A DNA stretch of 64,000 bases from JAAETI01 sp964195945 (GCA_964195945.1 CAXMRC010000043.1:34822-98821); one strand, 5' to 3'; counted from the first letter of the stretch, positions 41,572 through 50,450 are shown. Translations and numbers: made by a program. The notes: generated from the letters alone by a model not told the origin.

Positions 41572-42075
41572 ATGGCTATTTACCCAGTTAGAACTTTCGG
41601 AGATCCCGTCCTCAGGGCGATCGCGGTCGAAGTAATCGACGAGCCCGAGTCGTTGGCTCGCCTGGTCGATGACATGATCGAGACGATGTACGAGGCGCCC
41701 GGCGTTGGCCTCGCCGCGCCGCAGATAGGAATCTCGAAGAGGATCTTTGTGGCCGATATCGGGGAAGGGCCGTTTACCATGGTAAATCCGGAGATTGTTG
41801 AGGTATCCGGGACCTGGACCTTTGACGAAGGCTGTCTGTCGGTGCCCGGCTACTACTGGCCGATCAAGCGCCCCGGCTATGCCAAGGCACGCGGTTTCGA
41901 CATTGACGGAAACCTGATCGAGTACGAAGGCGAAGAGTTGATGGGCCGAGTTCTGCAACACGAGATCGACCACCTAAATGGCATGCTCCTTCTCGAGCGA
42001 CTAGCACGACGTACCAAGAAACAAGCGTTGCGCGACATTCGCGAACAGGCCATGGGATCGGCAGATTACGCATGA
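41572..42075 (+). CDS. def: Peptide deformylase
   Basis: Removes the formyl group from new proteins with an Fe/Zn centre. The 167-residue protein has all three motifs: GVGLAAPQIG, EGCLSVPG and QHEIDHLNG, which supply the Cys and two His ligands. ATG 41572 has only a weak ribosome site. It overlaps fmt as ATGA, pairing deformylation with formylation as in many bacteria. Confidence 0.95.
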   Translation: MAIYPVRTFGDPVLRAIAVEVIDEPESLARLVDDMIETMYEAPGVGLAAPQIGISKRIFVADIGEGPFTMVNPEIVEVSGTWTFDEGCLSVPGYYWPIKRPGYAKARGFDIDGNLIEYEGEELMGRVLQHEIDHLNGMLLLERLARRTKKQALRDIREQAMGSADYA

Positions 42076-43001
42076 TCCGCGCCGCATTCCTGGGAACGCC
42101 ATCGTCTGCGGTGCCCTCCCTGGCGGCCCTGATGGAAGTGGCGTCTGTCGAATTCGTCGTGACCCAACCGGATCGCCCGAGGGGGAGGGGCAGGAAGGTC
42201 GAGGCGCCGCCTGTGAAGCAAGCCGCACTCGAATGGGGACTTCCGATTCGCCAACCCGGCAATCACGCAGACCTGCTTTCTCTGTTCCAAGAGACCGCCC
42301 TCGATGTTGCAGTGGCGGTGGCGTACGGTCGGATTCTCAAACCCGAGGTACTGGCATCCACCAAGAGCGGCTTCGTCAACGTTCACTTCTCGCTACTGCC
42401 TCGATGGCGTGGTGCCGCCCCGGTAGAGCGGGCGATTCTCGCCGGCGATGACTATACGGGCGTCTCCCTGATGGTTCTCGACGAAGGTCTCGATACTGGA
42501 CCGGTCTTTGCGGCGGCCGACACAGCCATCAAAGAGTACGAGAGCGCCGGCGAACTGACCGGCCGGCTATCATCGTTGGGTGCCGACGTGCTGCGGGATC
42601 ACTTGTCCGATTACCTCCACGACAGGCTGAAACCAGCCCGCCAGATGGCCACAGGCGCCACGAACGCACCAAGGCTGACCACCGCCGAAGCAGCTCTCGA
42701 TGTGACACTGAGCCCGACCGCGTTCGCCAGGGCGGTGAGGGCGTTCAATCCTCGCCCCGGGGGATGGATCCAAGCGCATGGCGATAGGATCAAGATCTTG
42801 GAAGTGGGCCCGGCGACCCCGATAGTGCCGACCGGCCACATCGAGATATTTGGCGGTCGACCGATTCTCGGTCTCAACCGTGGTTCGCTTGAAGTTGTCG
42901 AACTGCAACCGTCTGGGAAACCATCGCTATCGGGCAAGGCATGGGCGAACGGTCGGAGGGGAGAGGGGCTGGAATTGGATGAGGGCCCGGCCGTTCAATG
43001 A
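42072..43001 (+). CDS. fmt: Methionyl-tRNA formyltransferase
   Basis: Formylates initiator Met-tRNA with 10-formyl-tetrahydrofolate. The 309-residue protein has AFLGTPSSAVPSL, VVTQPDRPRGRG, the catalytic block NVHFSLLPRWRGAAPVERAI (Asn, His) and DEGLDTGP (Asp), plus a C-terminal OB-like tRNA domain. ATG 42072 overlaps def, and its end overlaps rsmB. Confidence 0.95.
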   Translation: MIRAAFLGTPSSAVPSLAALMEVASVEFVVTQPDRPRGRGRKVEAPPVKQAALEWGLPIRQPGNHADLLSLFQETALDVAVAVAYGRILKPEVLASTKSGFVNVHFSLLPRWRGAAPVERAILAGDDYTGVSLMVLDEGLDTGPVFAAADTAIKEYESAGELTGRLSSLGADVLRDHLSDYLHDRLKPARQMATGATNAPRLTTAEAALDVTLSPTAFARAVRAFNPRPGGWIQAHGDRIKILEVGPATPIVPTGHIEIFGGRPILGLNRGSLEVVELQPSGKPSLSGKAWANGRRGEGLELDEGPAVQ

Positions 43002-44212
43002 ATACTCGAGCCATCGCCGCCGGGATTCTGATAAGAATCCGAGATGAAGGCGCGTATTCAAACATCGTATTACCCCATTCAACCGAGAATCTTCTGGGTC
43101 CGGACCGCGCCTTCGTATATAGCCTTGTCACAGGTTCGTTGCGGCGGCTCCGCCACATCGACGAGATCATCGAGACCGCAAGCGGGCGTCCCCTTGACCA
43201 GCTCGAGCCCGAGGTGTTGGCAGTGTTGGAGATCGCGATCGGTGAGCTGTTGACGGACCAAAAGGGCAATGCGTACGCCACCGTCAATGAATCGGTGGAG
43301 GCGATTAAGCAACTTGATCGCCCCAAGGCATCCGGGCTTGTCAACGGCGTGCTACGTGGCCTGGGGCGGAACGGGATGCCCAAGCTTGACGCAGATGCGG
43401 CTCGGGATCTCTCGGTGCCCGGCTGGGTGCTTGATTCGCTGGTCGCCGACCACGGGAAGACCCGGGCTATCGAAATGCTTGAAGGGCTGCGTGCCAGTTC
43501 GCCGATGATCGCTCTTCGAGTGCGCCCGGGTGGCACGGTGCCAGCGGGGGCACAGCCAATCGAGGGAATTCGTGACGCCTATCACTTGACCAGCCGACCG
43601 CAGGGCACGACCGGTGTCGTATTTGCCGATGGTGCTTCGACCGCGGTGGCCCTTGCCCTGGCCCCGCAACCAGGTGAGAGAGTCCTCGACATGGCCGCAG
43701 CCCCCGGAGGCAAGACGATGAGCCTGTGGGATCAATCTGGCGGGAAGGCCATCATTGTCGCTATGGATCGGCACCGGCGTCGGCTGCGCAGTGCCAAGCG
43801 ACGGCTCGACAAGGAAAAGGTATACCCGCAGTGGATGGTCGGTGACGGCGTGAGCATTCCGTTTGCCGATGATTCGTTTGACGCGGTGTTGGTTGATGCT
43901 CCCTGCACTGGTTTGGGAACATTGCGACGCCGTCCCGAAATTGCAATGAGGTTGGACGCCGGTGCTCCGCAGCGGATGGCCGAGCAACAGCGCGCCATGC
44001 TTGCCGAAGCGTGGCGGATCACCAGGCCCGGCGGGCGCATCGTCTACTCCGTCTGTACTGTTCTTGCAGCAGAGACCGTTGCGATCGTCGCCGACTATCC
44101 TGCGCAGCCGCCGCAGGGACTGCCCGGTGCCATATGGGGGAGCGGCCTGCTCCTCACGCCGCATGTCACAGGAACCGACGGCATGTTTATCGCGGCGCTG
44201 ACTAAGCAATAA
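42998..44212 (+). CDS. rsmB: 16S rRNA m5C967 methyltransferase RsmB (Fmu/Sun)
   Basis: SAM-dependent cytosine-C5 methyltransferase. The 404-residue protein has an N-terminal NusB-like domain (FVYSLVTGSLRRLRHID, ASGLVNGVLRGL), then the Rossmann methyltransferase with VLDMAAAPGGKTM, LVDAPCTGLGTLRRRPE (catalytic-type PC) and IVYSVCT (second cysteine). ATG 42998 overlaps fmt as ATGA. It meets the ppk2 gene tail-to-tail with an 11-base overlap. Confidence 0.93.
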   Translation: MNTRAIAAGILIRIRDEGAYSNIVLPHSTENLLGPDRAFVYSLVTGSLRRLRHIDEIIETASGRPLDQLEPEVLAVLEIAIGELLTDQKGNAYATVNESVEAIKQLDRPKASGLVNGVLRGLGRNGMPKLDADAARDLSVPGWVLDSLVADHGKTRAIEMLEGLRASSPMIALRVRPGGTVPAGAQPIEGIRDAYHLTSRPQGTTGVVFADGASTAVALALAPQPGERVLDMAAAPGGKTMSLWDQSGGKAIIVAMDRHRRRLRSAKRRLDKEKVYPQWMVGDGVSIPFADDSFDAVLVDAPCTGLGTLRRRPEIAMRLDAGAPQRMAEQQRAMLAEAWRITRPGGRIVYSVCTVLAAETVAIVADYPAQPPQGLPGAIWGSGLLLTPHVTGTDGMFIAALTKQ

Positions 44213-45005
44213 CCACCTTGTCGAGGCCCTCTTCTGGTTCCGGGTACCTCATGTCCAATGCCTCGAGGGTGTCAACGATCGTCTTGGTGACGACGATGTT
44301 GCGGTACCACTTCCGATTGGCGGGAACCACGTACCAGGGAGCGTGGTCGGTGCTTGTCCTGGCGATGGCGGCCCTGTACGCCTCCATGTAGTCATCCCAT
44401 AGGGCGCGGTGCTCGAGATCGCCCATATTGAATTTCCAGTGCTTGGTCTTGTCATCGAGCCTGGCCTGCAAGCGCTCCGCTTGTTCTTCAGCTGAGATGT
44501 TGAGGTAGAACTTGAGGATGATTGTGCCTTCGTCTGCAAGAAGCTCCTCGAAGTTGTTGATATGGCCGTAGCGACGGCTCCATCGTTCTTCAGGAACAAG
44601 ATCAAGGACCCGGACTATGAGCACGTCCTCATAGTGGCTTCTGTTGAAGACTGTCAGCAGTCCGGTTGCCGGGGTGTGATCGTGGATCCTCCACAGGTAG
44701 TCATGGTCCAGTTCCTCTGAGGTTGGCGCCTTGAAATTGATCACGTCGATTCCTTGGGGATTGACGCCCGAAAAGACGTTGCGGATCGTCCCATCCTTGC
44801 CGCCGGTGTCCATGGCTTGAAAGACGATTAGCACCTTGTGGCGATCCTCGGCCCACATGAGGTGTTGCAGTTCAGCGAGACGATTGCGTAGCATCTTTAG
44901 GTACTGCTTCGCTTCCTTCTTGCTCCCCGCAAACTCAGACTTGTCGGCTGGATCCCACTCACTGAGATCTACCTTCTGGCCGGGCTTGACCCGATATTTG
45001 TCCAC
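44202..45005 (-). CDS. ppk2: Polyphosphate kinase 2 (polyphosphate:nucleotide phosphotransferase)
   Basis: PPK2 enzymes move phosphate between polyphosphate and nucleoside mono- or diphosphates. The 267-residue protein has Walker A VFQAMDTGGKDGTIRN (about residues 61-76), GVNPQGIDVINFKAPT, WRIHDHTPATG, FNRSHYEDVLIVRV and the lid KFYLNISAEEQAERL with DDKTKHWKF. GTG 45005 has GGAGGAA just upstream; a longer frame to 45266 would cross rpe. The single-domain form with this length suggests class I/III; nucleotide preference (AMP or ADP) is not resolved. It is inserted between rsmB and rpe against the prevailing direction. Confidence 0.9.
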   Translation of the reverse strand: MDKYRVKPGQKVDLSEWDPADKSEFAGSKKEAKQYLKMLRNRLAELQHLMWAEDRHKVLIVFQAMDTGGKDGTIRNVFSGVNPQGIDVINFKAPTSEELDHDYLWRIHDHTPATGLLTVFNRSHYEDVLIVRVLDLVPEERWSRRYGHINNFEELLADEGTIILKFYLNISAEEQAERLQARLDDKTKHWKFNMGDLEHRALWDDYMEAYRAAIARTSTDHAPWYVVPANRKWYRNIVVTKTIVDTLEALDMRYPEPEEGLDKVVIA

Positions 45006-45127
45006 CTGTTCCTCCGTCGACCGCGATCCTGGCACGATACTCCAACGTGACGAGGGGCCGCGATCGCTGCCAGAGTCTCCTCGGAAGACCTCGTTTGCGA
45101 CAGGCTTCGTCCTATGCTCTCGATGTG

Positions 45128-45793
45128 ATGAACTCGTCTTTGATCGCCCCATCGATCCTCGCCGCCGATTTCGCCCGTCTTGGCGAGGAAGTAGATGCCG
45201 TAGCAAAGTACGTTGACATGATCCACATCGATGTGATGGACGGGCATTTCGTCCCGAACATCTCACTCGGGATCCCCGTCATCGAATCGCTGCGCTCCGT
45301 AACCGATCTGAAATTCGATTGTCATCTGATGATGTTGAACCCGGATTTCTACTTCGCTTCCCTGAAAAAGGCGGGAGCTGACATCGTGACGATTCACCTC
45401 GAGGTATTCCCCGACCCCACCGCAGTAGCACAGCGGGCCAGGGCAGAAGGCTTGGAATTCGGCATTGCGATCAACCCCCCGACACCATTCCAGGCGTTGC
45501 AGCCGTATATGGAATTGTGTGACATGATCGTTGTGATGGCCGTTCACCCAGGATTTGGCGGGCAGTCATTCATTCCGGAGTCATTGGCAAAGATGGAATC
45601 CGCCAGGAACTTTGTTGAGTCTCACGGTTTGCGGACCGATATAGAGGTGGACGGCGGCATTGGGCCAGCCAACATCAGCCGGGCGCGTGATGCTGGGGCC
45701 AATGTCTTTGTCGCAGGCAGTTCGGTTTTCGGCACCGAGGATTCGATAGAGGCAGTGAAAGATTTGCGAATCGCACTAGAGGGTCGAGCATGA
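45128..45793 (+). CDS. rpe: Ribulose-phosphate 3-epimerase
   Basis: Interconverts ribulose 5-phosphate and xylulose 5-phosphate in the pentose phosphate pathway. The 221-residue protein has APSILAADFARL, MIHIDVMDGHFVPNIS (metal and catalytic residues), CHLMM, VMAVHPGFGGQSF and EVDGGIG. ATG 45128 is chosen; GTG 45125 is equally possible. A TATGCT box (45113-45118) ends nine bases upstream, so the transcript may be leaderless. It overlaps the next gene as ATGA. Confidence 0.94.
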   Translation: MNSSLIAPSILAADFARLGEEVDAVAKYVDMIHIDVMDGHFVPNISLGIPVIESLRSVTDLKFDCHLMMLNPDFYFASLKKAGADIVTIHLEVFPDPTAVAQRARAEGLEFGIAINPPTPFQALQPYMELCDMIVVMAVHPGFGGQSFIPESLAKMESARNFVESHGLRTDIEVDGGIGPANISRARDAGANVFVAGSSVFGTEDSIEAVKDLRIALEGRA

Positions 45794-46716
45794 AGGACCG
45801 CATCCTGGTCGTAGACGACGATCCGGACATTCTTCAGTTTGTAGAGATGAACCTCGATATGGAAGGGTTCGACACCCAAACTGCCGAGAGCGGCAGAGTC
45901 GCACTCGAGGTGGCACGGGAACGTCCGCCCGATCTGATCCTCCTCGATGTCATGATGCCCGAACTGGATGGCCTCACCGTGCTCCGCCGACTCCGCTCGA
46001 GCCCGGCAACATCAAGTATCCCTGTGGTACTGCTCACTGCCAAGGCACTCGCCGAGGACCGCGTCCGTGGTCTGGACCTGGGTGCTGACGACTACATCAC
46101 AAAACCGTTCGATATCGAAGAGCTTCTGGCCAGGGTCAAAGCCGTCCTCAGACGTGCCCAGCAGATGCGCGATCTATCGCCGCTGACCGGTCTTCCGGGG
46201 AATTTCCGGATTTCACGCGAACTTGAGACCCGCGTCACCGAGGGTGGCGAATTTGCCATCGTTCACGCCGACCTCGACAACTTCAAATCCTTCAATGACC
46301 ATTACGGATTCATGCGTGGTGACTCTGTCATTAAATTCAGCGCCAAAGTTCTCCTCGATTCGGCAGAGAGAAGCGGGGATGTCGATGTTTTCGTAGGTCA
46401 TGTTGGCGGCGATGACTTCGTGGCTGTCATCGATCCGACATTTGTCGAGGAGTTTTGCAAGGACGTGGTCACGACCTTCGACCAGGGGATACTTGATTTC
46501 TACGACACCGCCGATGCCCTCCAGGGGTATATCGAGGTATCGGACCGCAAGGGGGAGCGACATGCGTTCCCGATCTCATCGATCTCAATGGGTGTCGCCA
46601 CCAACACCAAGCGCCCCGTGAAATCCGAATGGGAAGCTTCAGCTATCGCCTCGGAGATGAAGGAGTACGCCAAGCGTCAGCCTGGCTCTTCCTATCAGAT
46701 CGACCGCCGCGCCTAG
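45790..46716 (+). CDS. Response regulator with receiver domain and variant GGDEF domain
   Basis: A 308-residue signalling protein. The receiver domain (1-120) has the acidic pocket VVDDDP, phospho-acceptor Asp53 in LLDVMMPELDG and Lys in DYITKPFD. The C-terminal domain resembles a diguanylate cyclase: FAIVHADLDNFKSFNDHYG has the metal aspartates and the N-D pair, but the signature reads HVGGDDF instead of GG(D/E)EF (residues 206-210). Activity is therefore uncertain. ATG 45790 overlaps rpe. No sensor kinase gene is in the window. The N-terminal receiver identity is secure. Confidence 0.88.
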   Translation: MKDRILVVDDDPDILQFVEMNLDMEGFDTQTAESGRVALEVARERPPDLILLDVMMPELDGLTVLRRLRSSPATSSIPVVLLTAKALAEDRVRGLDLGADDYITKPFDIEELLARVKAVLRRAQQMRDLSPLTGLPGNFRISRELETRVTEGGEFAIVHADLDNFKSFNDHYGFMRGDSVIKFSAKVLLDSAERSGDVDVFVGHVGGDDFVAVIDPTFVEEFCKDVVTTFDQGILDFYDTADALQGYIEVSDRKGERHAFPISSISMGVATNTKRPVKSEWEASAIASEMKEYAKRQPGSSYQIDRRA

Positions 46717-46834
46717 CCACGGCCGGGCCCGCAGCATTCTTCGCCGGACTTCATAGAGAAGCCTCCTTGTGTCTACGCCATGATGCCGAATCCGTGATAC
46801 CGCAAGAGAGTTAGACTCCGTATGTAAGAAATGA

Positions 46835-46955
46835 GCCCCCTTCAGGGCAGGGTGAAATCCCCGACCGGCGGTGAAAGCCCGCGACCCCCGTAACAGGGGT
46901 GGATCCGGTGAAACTCCGGGGCCGACGGTGACAGTCCGGATGGAAGAAGGAGGGC
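46835..46955 (+). promoter_or_regulatory. FMN riboswitch (RFN element) for the rib operon
   Basis: The conserved RFN blocks are present in order: AGGGCAGGGTGAAATCCC, CGACCGGCGGT, GGATCCGGTGAAACTCCG, GCCGACGGTGACAGTCCGG and GGATGGAAGAAGG. The closing stem pairs GCCCCCTTC (46835-46843) with GAAGGAGGGC (46946-46955, one bulged A). The 3' strand is itself the Shine-Dalgarno sequence of ribD, two bases before GTG 46958. FMN binding should close this stem and block translation. A TAGACT at 46812-46817 is a likely -10. Confidence 0.95.
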
Positions 46956-46957
46956 GT

Positions 46958-48130
46958 GTGTCGAGACGCGCATTGTCCGACAACCTAGACCTGGCACCCT
47001 CGGGTAGCCAGGGAGAAAGTCTGACCGATCCATTCGGTCTATCTGACGATGGTGACGAAGTTCCCGTAGAACAACGTCGCTTCACCGCGCTTGACTCTGC
47101 ATTCATGCGGCAAGCCATCGAGCTGACCCCGCAAACCCAGCCACACCCGAATCCCCGTGTCGGCGCCATCATCGTGTCCGACGGCATAGTCGTAGGCCAA
47201 GCTGCCCATCTCCACGCCGGGCAACCCCATGCCGAAGTCCTTGCTCTGCAACAAGCGGGGGACCGGGCGCATGGCGCAACCGCCTACGTGACGCTCGAGC
47301 CATGTTCTCACTTCGGGCAAACACCTCCATGTTCTCGAGCCCTCATCGATGCAGGTGTTGCCAAAGTTGTCGTGGGTGCGATAGATCCCGATGCCCGCGT
47401 CCACGGCAGCGGTATCGACGAGCTAGAAGCTGCCGATATCGAGGTCGTCACCGGTGTGCTGGCCGACGAGGTGGTAGCAATTGACCCCGGCTATTTCCAC
47501 CATCGCCGCACCGGGTTGCCCCTGGTCACGCTCAAATTGGCCACCACCATGGACGGTCAGATTGCAGCCGCGGATCGGACCTCAAAATGGATTACAGGAG
47601 AGGATGCCCGCAAAGACGGGCACCGGCTCAGGGCCGCATCTGATGTCGTCATCGTTGGTGCAGGCACCGTGATTGACGACGACCCTCACCTCGATGTGCG
47701 TCTTGACGGCTACATCGGATCGCAGCCGCGACCGGTCATCGTCGCAGGGGAGCGCGAACTCCCTGTTGTCACCGCTCTCTACAAGCGTGACCCGCTCGTC
47801 TATACGACCCGCCGACAAGAAATTGAAGCCGAACAGGTTGAGTTCGGAACCGACGGGCGTGTCGATCTTCGCGCCATGATCGAGGACTTGGGTCGAAGGG
47901 GCTACCTGAGTGCGCTTGTCGAGGGCGGCGCCACGCTGGCTGCAGAGTTAGTGCGGGCAGGTCACGTCGATCGAATCGTGTTCTACCTCGCCGCCAAGCT
48001 CGGACTGGGCCAGGGCATTGGTGCATTTGCCGGCGAGTTCAAGACAATCACCGAAGCGGTGCCTCTGTTCATCGAATCAGTAGACAGAATCGGTTTCGAC
48101 ATACGAATAGAAACAAGGGTCGGAAACTGA
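46958..48130 (+). CDS. ribD: Bifunctional diaminohydroxyphosphoribosylaminopyrimidine deaminase / 5-amino-6-(5-phosphoribosylamino)uracil reductase
   Basis: Second and third steps of riboflavin synthesis. The 390-residue protein has an unusual 48-residue acidic N-terminal extension before FMRQAIEL. The deaminase domain follows with PNPRVGAIIV, HAE (His91, Glu93) and VTLEPCSHFGQTPPC (zinc cysteines near 116 and 125). The reductase domain has LKLATTMDGQIAA, WITGEDAR, ASDVVIVGAGTVIDDDP and LVEGGATLAAELV. GTG 46958 is directly under the riboswitch and its Shine-Dalgarno; a start near 47,105 would remove the extension but lacks a ribosome site. The stop overlaps ribE as TGATG. Confidence 0.93.
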   Translation: MSRRALSDNLDLAPSGSQGESLTDPFGLSDDGDEVPVEQRRFTALDSAFMRQAIELTPQTQPHPNPRVGAIIVSDGIVVGQAAHLHAGQPHAEVLALQQAGDRAHGATAYVTLEPCSHFGQTPPCSRALIDAGVAKVVVGAIDPDARVHGSGIDELEAADIEVVTGVLADEVVAIDPGYFHHRRTGLPLVTLKLATTMDGQIAAADRTSKWITGEDARKDGHRLRAASDVVIVGAGTVIDDDPHLDVRLDGYIGSQPRPVIVAGERELPVVTALYKRDPLVYTTRRQEIEAEQVEFGTDGRVDLRAMIEDLGRRGYLSALVEGGATLAAELVRAGHVDRIVFYLAAKLGLGQGIGAFAGEFKTITEAVPLFIESVDRIGFDIRIETRVGN

Positions 48131-48720
48131 TGTTTACAGGCATCGTTGCTGCGCTGGGCACTGTGGTTGCAGTCAGCGAAACTGCAACCGGTCGCCGGAT
48201 CCGAATTCAGGATCCGGACCTTCTCAATGATATGAAGATCGGTGATTCGATCGCAGTGAATGGAGTGTGCCTCACCGCGGTAAAGGTCGAGAGCAACGAA
48301 GTAACGGTCGACGTCGTCCAAGAATCTCTGGATCGAAGCAATCTTGGCCTGCTAGCTGAGGGCGACAGAATTGACCTCGAACGCCCCATGGCCGCATCGG
48401 GCCGATTCGATGGCCACATTGTTCAGGGGCACGTCGATGGAGTCGGCACTGTCGAATCGATAGGCGCGGAGGGCGACGCATGTCGGATGCGTATCGCGCT
48501 CGCGCCGGACTTGGCTCGCTACATCGTCGAGAAGGGTTCGGTAACCGTAGACGGCGTCAGTCTCACAGTGACTGCTGTTGGTACCGAAGCATGGTTCGAG
48601 ATTGTATTGATTCCGCACACCCTGGAAGTGACCGTACTCGGGCTTCGGGAGTCGGGAGACAAAGTGAATTTGGAAATGGACGTTCTTGCAAAGTATGTGG
48701 AAAGGCTGATGAGCAAGTGA
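48130..48720 (+). CDS. ribE: Riboflavin synthase alpha subunit
   Basis: Dismutates two 6,7-dimethyl-8-ribityllumazine molecules to riboflavin. The 196-residue protein shows the internal duplication of the family: MFTGIVAALGTV with NGVCLTAV in the first half, GHIVQGHVDGVGTV with VDGVSLTVT in the second. ATG 48130 uses the A of the ribD stop. Its stop overlaps ribBA as GTGA. The gene is also called ribC in some genomes. Confidence 0.95.
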   Translation: MFTGIVAALGTVVAVSETATGRRIRIQDPDLLNDMKIGDSIAVNGVCLTAVKVESNEVTVDVVQESLDRSNLGLLAEGDRIDLERPMAASGRFDGHIVQGHVDGVGTVESIGAEGDACRMRIALAPDLARYIVEKGSVTVDGVSLTVTAVGTEAWFEIVLIPHTLEVTVLGLRESGDKVNLEMDVLAKYVERLMSK

Positions 48721-49931
48721 AAAGGGCAACCATCGAAGAGGCATTGGCTGCAGTTGCAGCCGGCCAGTTCGTACTCGTCATCGATGATGAGGATCGAGAG
48801 AATGAAGGCGACCTAATCATCGCCGCAGAGAAGGTCACCGCGGAGCAGGTGGCATTCATGGTGCGCCACACCAGCGGTCTCATTTGTCTGCCGACCATAG
48901 GGGACCGGCTCGATGAGCTGGGACTACCGTTGATGGTCCTGGAGAACACGGATTCGCACAAGACGGCATTCACCGTATCGGTCGACGCCGTAGGCGAGAC
49001 GACGACCGGGATTTCTGCGGCGGATCGTACCGCGACGATTCACGCCATGGTGGATCCAAAAACCGGACCGCGGGATCTAACGCGTCCCGGCCACATCTTC
49101 CCACTTCGCTATCACGAGGGTGGGGTACTGGTTCGGCCAGGGCATACCGAAGCAGCCGTAGACCTCGCCAGGCTCGCAGGGCTCTTCCCGGCTGGTGTTC
49201 TTTGTGAGGTCGTTGCCGATGACGGCTCCATGGCCAGGGGCGAGTATCTGGCCGCATTCGCCAAACAGCACTCGATTCCTTTGATTACGATCGAGGACTT
49301 GGTCGCGTATCGCTGGCGCAACGAGGCGCTCGTGGTGCGTGAAGTCGAGACCGTGCTGCCGACAGTTCACGGATCGTTTAAGGCGTACGGCTATCGATCG
49401 GTCGTCGATGAGTCGGAACACATTGCTCTGGTATTCGGTGACGTTACCGGGCGTGAAAGCGTACTGACCAGGGTCCACTCGCGTTGCCTCACCGGTGACG
49501 TCTTGGGCAGCCGCCGCTGTGACTGCGGGCCACAACTGGAAGCTTCTATGGCGATGATCGCCGCGGAAGGTGCCGGAGTGGTCACCTACAACGAATCGCA
49601 CGAGGGTCGTGGCATTGGCTTGCTTTCGAAGCTTCGGGCGTACCATCTCCAGGACGAGGGCCGGGACACAGTCGACGCCAATCTCGACCAGGGGTTGCCG
49701 GCTGATGCTCGCCACTACGGCATCGAGGGCCAGATCCTGCACGATTTGAAGGTGTCCAGCGTCCGGCTTATGACCAACAACCCGGACAAGATAGAGGCGC
49801 TCGAAGACTTAGGAGTCGAGGTCGAATCCAGAGAACCACTGGTTGCTGGCCTGAACGGGGACAACCAGGTCTATATGGCGACGAAGGTCGACAGGCTTGG
49901 CCACCTATTCGGTCATGCGGAAGTCCAATGA
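48717..49931 (+). CDS. ribBA: Bifunctional 3,4-dihydroxy-2-butanone 4-phosphate synthase / GTP cyclohydrolase II
   Basis: Supplies both precursors of riboflavin. The 404-residue protein has the RibB domain (VIDDEDRENEGDLIIAAE, FMVRHTSGLICLP, RPGHIFPLRYHEGGVLVR with HTEA, GVLCEVVADDGSMARG). The RibA domain follows, with zinc cysteines in VHSRCLTGDVLGSRRCDCG, NESHEGRGIGL and the C-terminal LMTNNPDKIEAL. GTG 48717 overlaps ribE; the longer frame from 48480 runs through ribE. ribH follows as ATGA. Confidence 0.95.
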   Translation: MKRATIEEALAAVAAGQFVLVIDDEDRENEGDLIIAAEKVTAEQVAFMVRHTSGLICLPTIGDRLDELGLPLMVLENTDSHKTAFTVSVDAVGETTTGISAADRTATIHAMVDPKTGPRDLTRPGHIFPLRYHEGGVLVRPGHTEAAVDLARLAGLFPAGVLCEVVADDGSMARGEYLAAFAKQHSIPLITIEDLVAYRWRNEALVVREVETVLPTVHGSFKAYGYRSVVDESEHIALVFGDVTGRESVLTRVHSRCLTGDVLGSRRCDCGPQLEASMAMIAAEGAGVVTYNESHEGRGIGLLSKLRAYHLQDEGRDTVDANLDQGLPADARHYGIEGQILHDLKVSSVRLMTNNPDKIEALEDLGVEVESREPLVAGLNGDNQVYMATKVDRLGHLFGHAEVQ

Positions 49932-50392
49932 GCGAAGAGGTCCAAGCACTCCGGACTGTCGACGCAACGGGTCTCAAGATCGGCGTTGCTCGCTCTCGGT
50001 TCAACGACCCGATCACCTCTCGGCTGGCCACGGGTGCTGTCGAGTATTTGGCGACTACCGGGGCGGACTTCAACGTGTACGACGTACCAGGGGCATTCGA
50101 GCTACCCCTCGTCGCCGCCCACCTCATCGAGGTTGGCTATGACGCTGTCGTCGCGCTCGGTGCAGTCATTGATGGTGATACCGATCACTACGAGCATGTC
50201 GCTACTCAAGCGACTCACGGACTCATGAGGGTGATGCTCGACACCGGTAAACCTGTCGCTTTCGGGATTTTGACAGTGCGGGAAGAGACTCATGCCGTGG
50301 TGCGTAGCCAGCCAGGCCCTGGAAACAAGGGTGCAGAAGCAGCCGCGGCCGCGGTGGAGACGGCCATCCTGATTCGTGATCTGAGCCAGTGA
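49928..50392 (+). CDS. ribH: 6,7-dimethyl-8-ribityllumazine synthase
   Basis: Condenses the pyrimidine and butanone phosphate to lumazine. The 154-residue protein has IGVARSRFNDPITSRL (substrate Phe), VYDVPGAFELPLVA, and the phosphate loop ALGAVIDGDTDHYEHVA with the catalytic His. The usual GxVIRG reads GAVIDG here. FGILTVREETHAVVRS carries the conserved Arg. ATG 49928 overlaps ribBA. Last gene of the riboswitch-controlled operon. Confidence 0.93.
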   Translation: MSEEVQALRTVDATGLKIGVARSRFNDPITSRLATGAVEYLATTGADFNVYDVPGAFELPLVAAHLIEVGYDAVVALGAVIDGDTDHYEHVATQATHGLMRVMLDTGKPVAFGILTVREETHAVVRSQPGPGNKGAEAAAAAVETAILIRDLSQ

Positions 50393-50408
50393 CTGATCGG
50401 CTGTCGTA

Positions 50409-50450
50409 TTGACGGCACGATCCACAACCGTATACTCACGTCCACAACCG
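50409..50450 (+). promoter_or_regulatory. Strong promoter for infC-rpmI-rplT with flanking direct repeat
   Basis: TTGACG (50409-50414), 16 bases and TATACT (50431-50436) form one of the best consensus promoters in the window. A perfect 10-base direct repeat TCCACAACCG occurs at 50421-50430 and 50441-50450, spaced 20 bases, bracketing the -10. It may be an operator. Confidence 0.65.
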
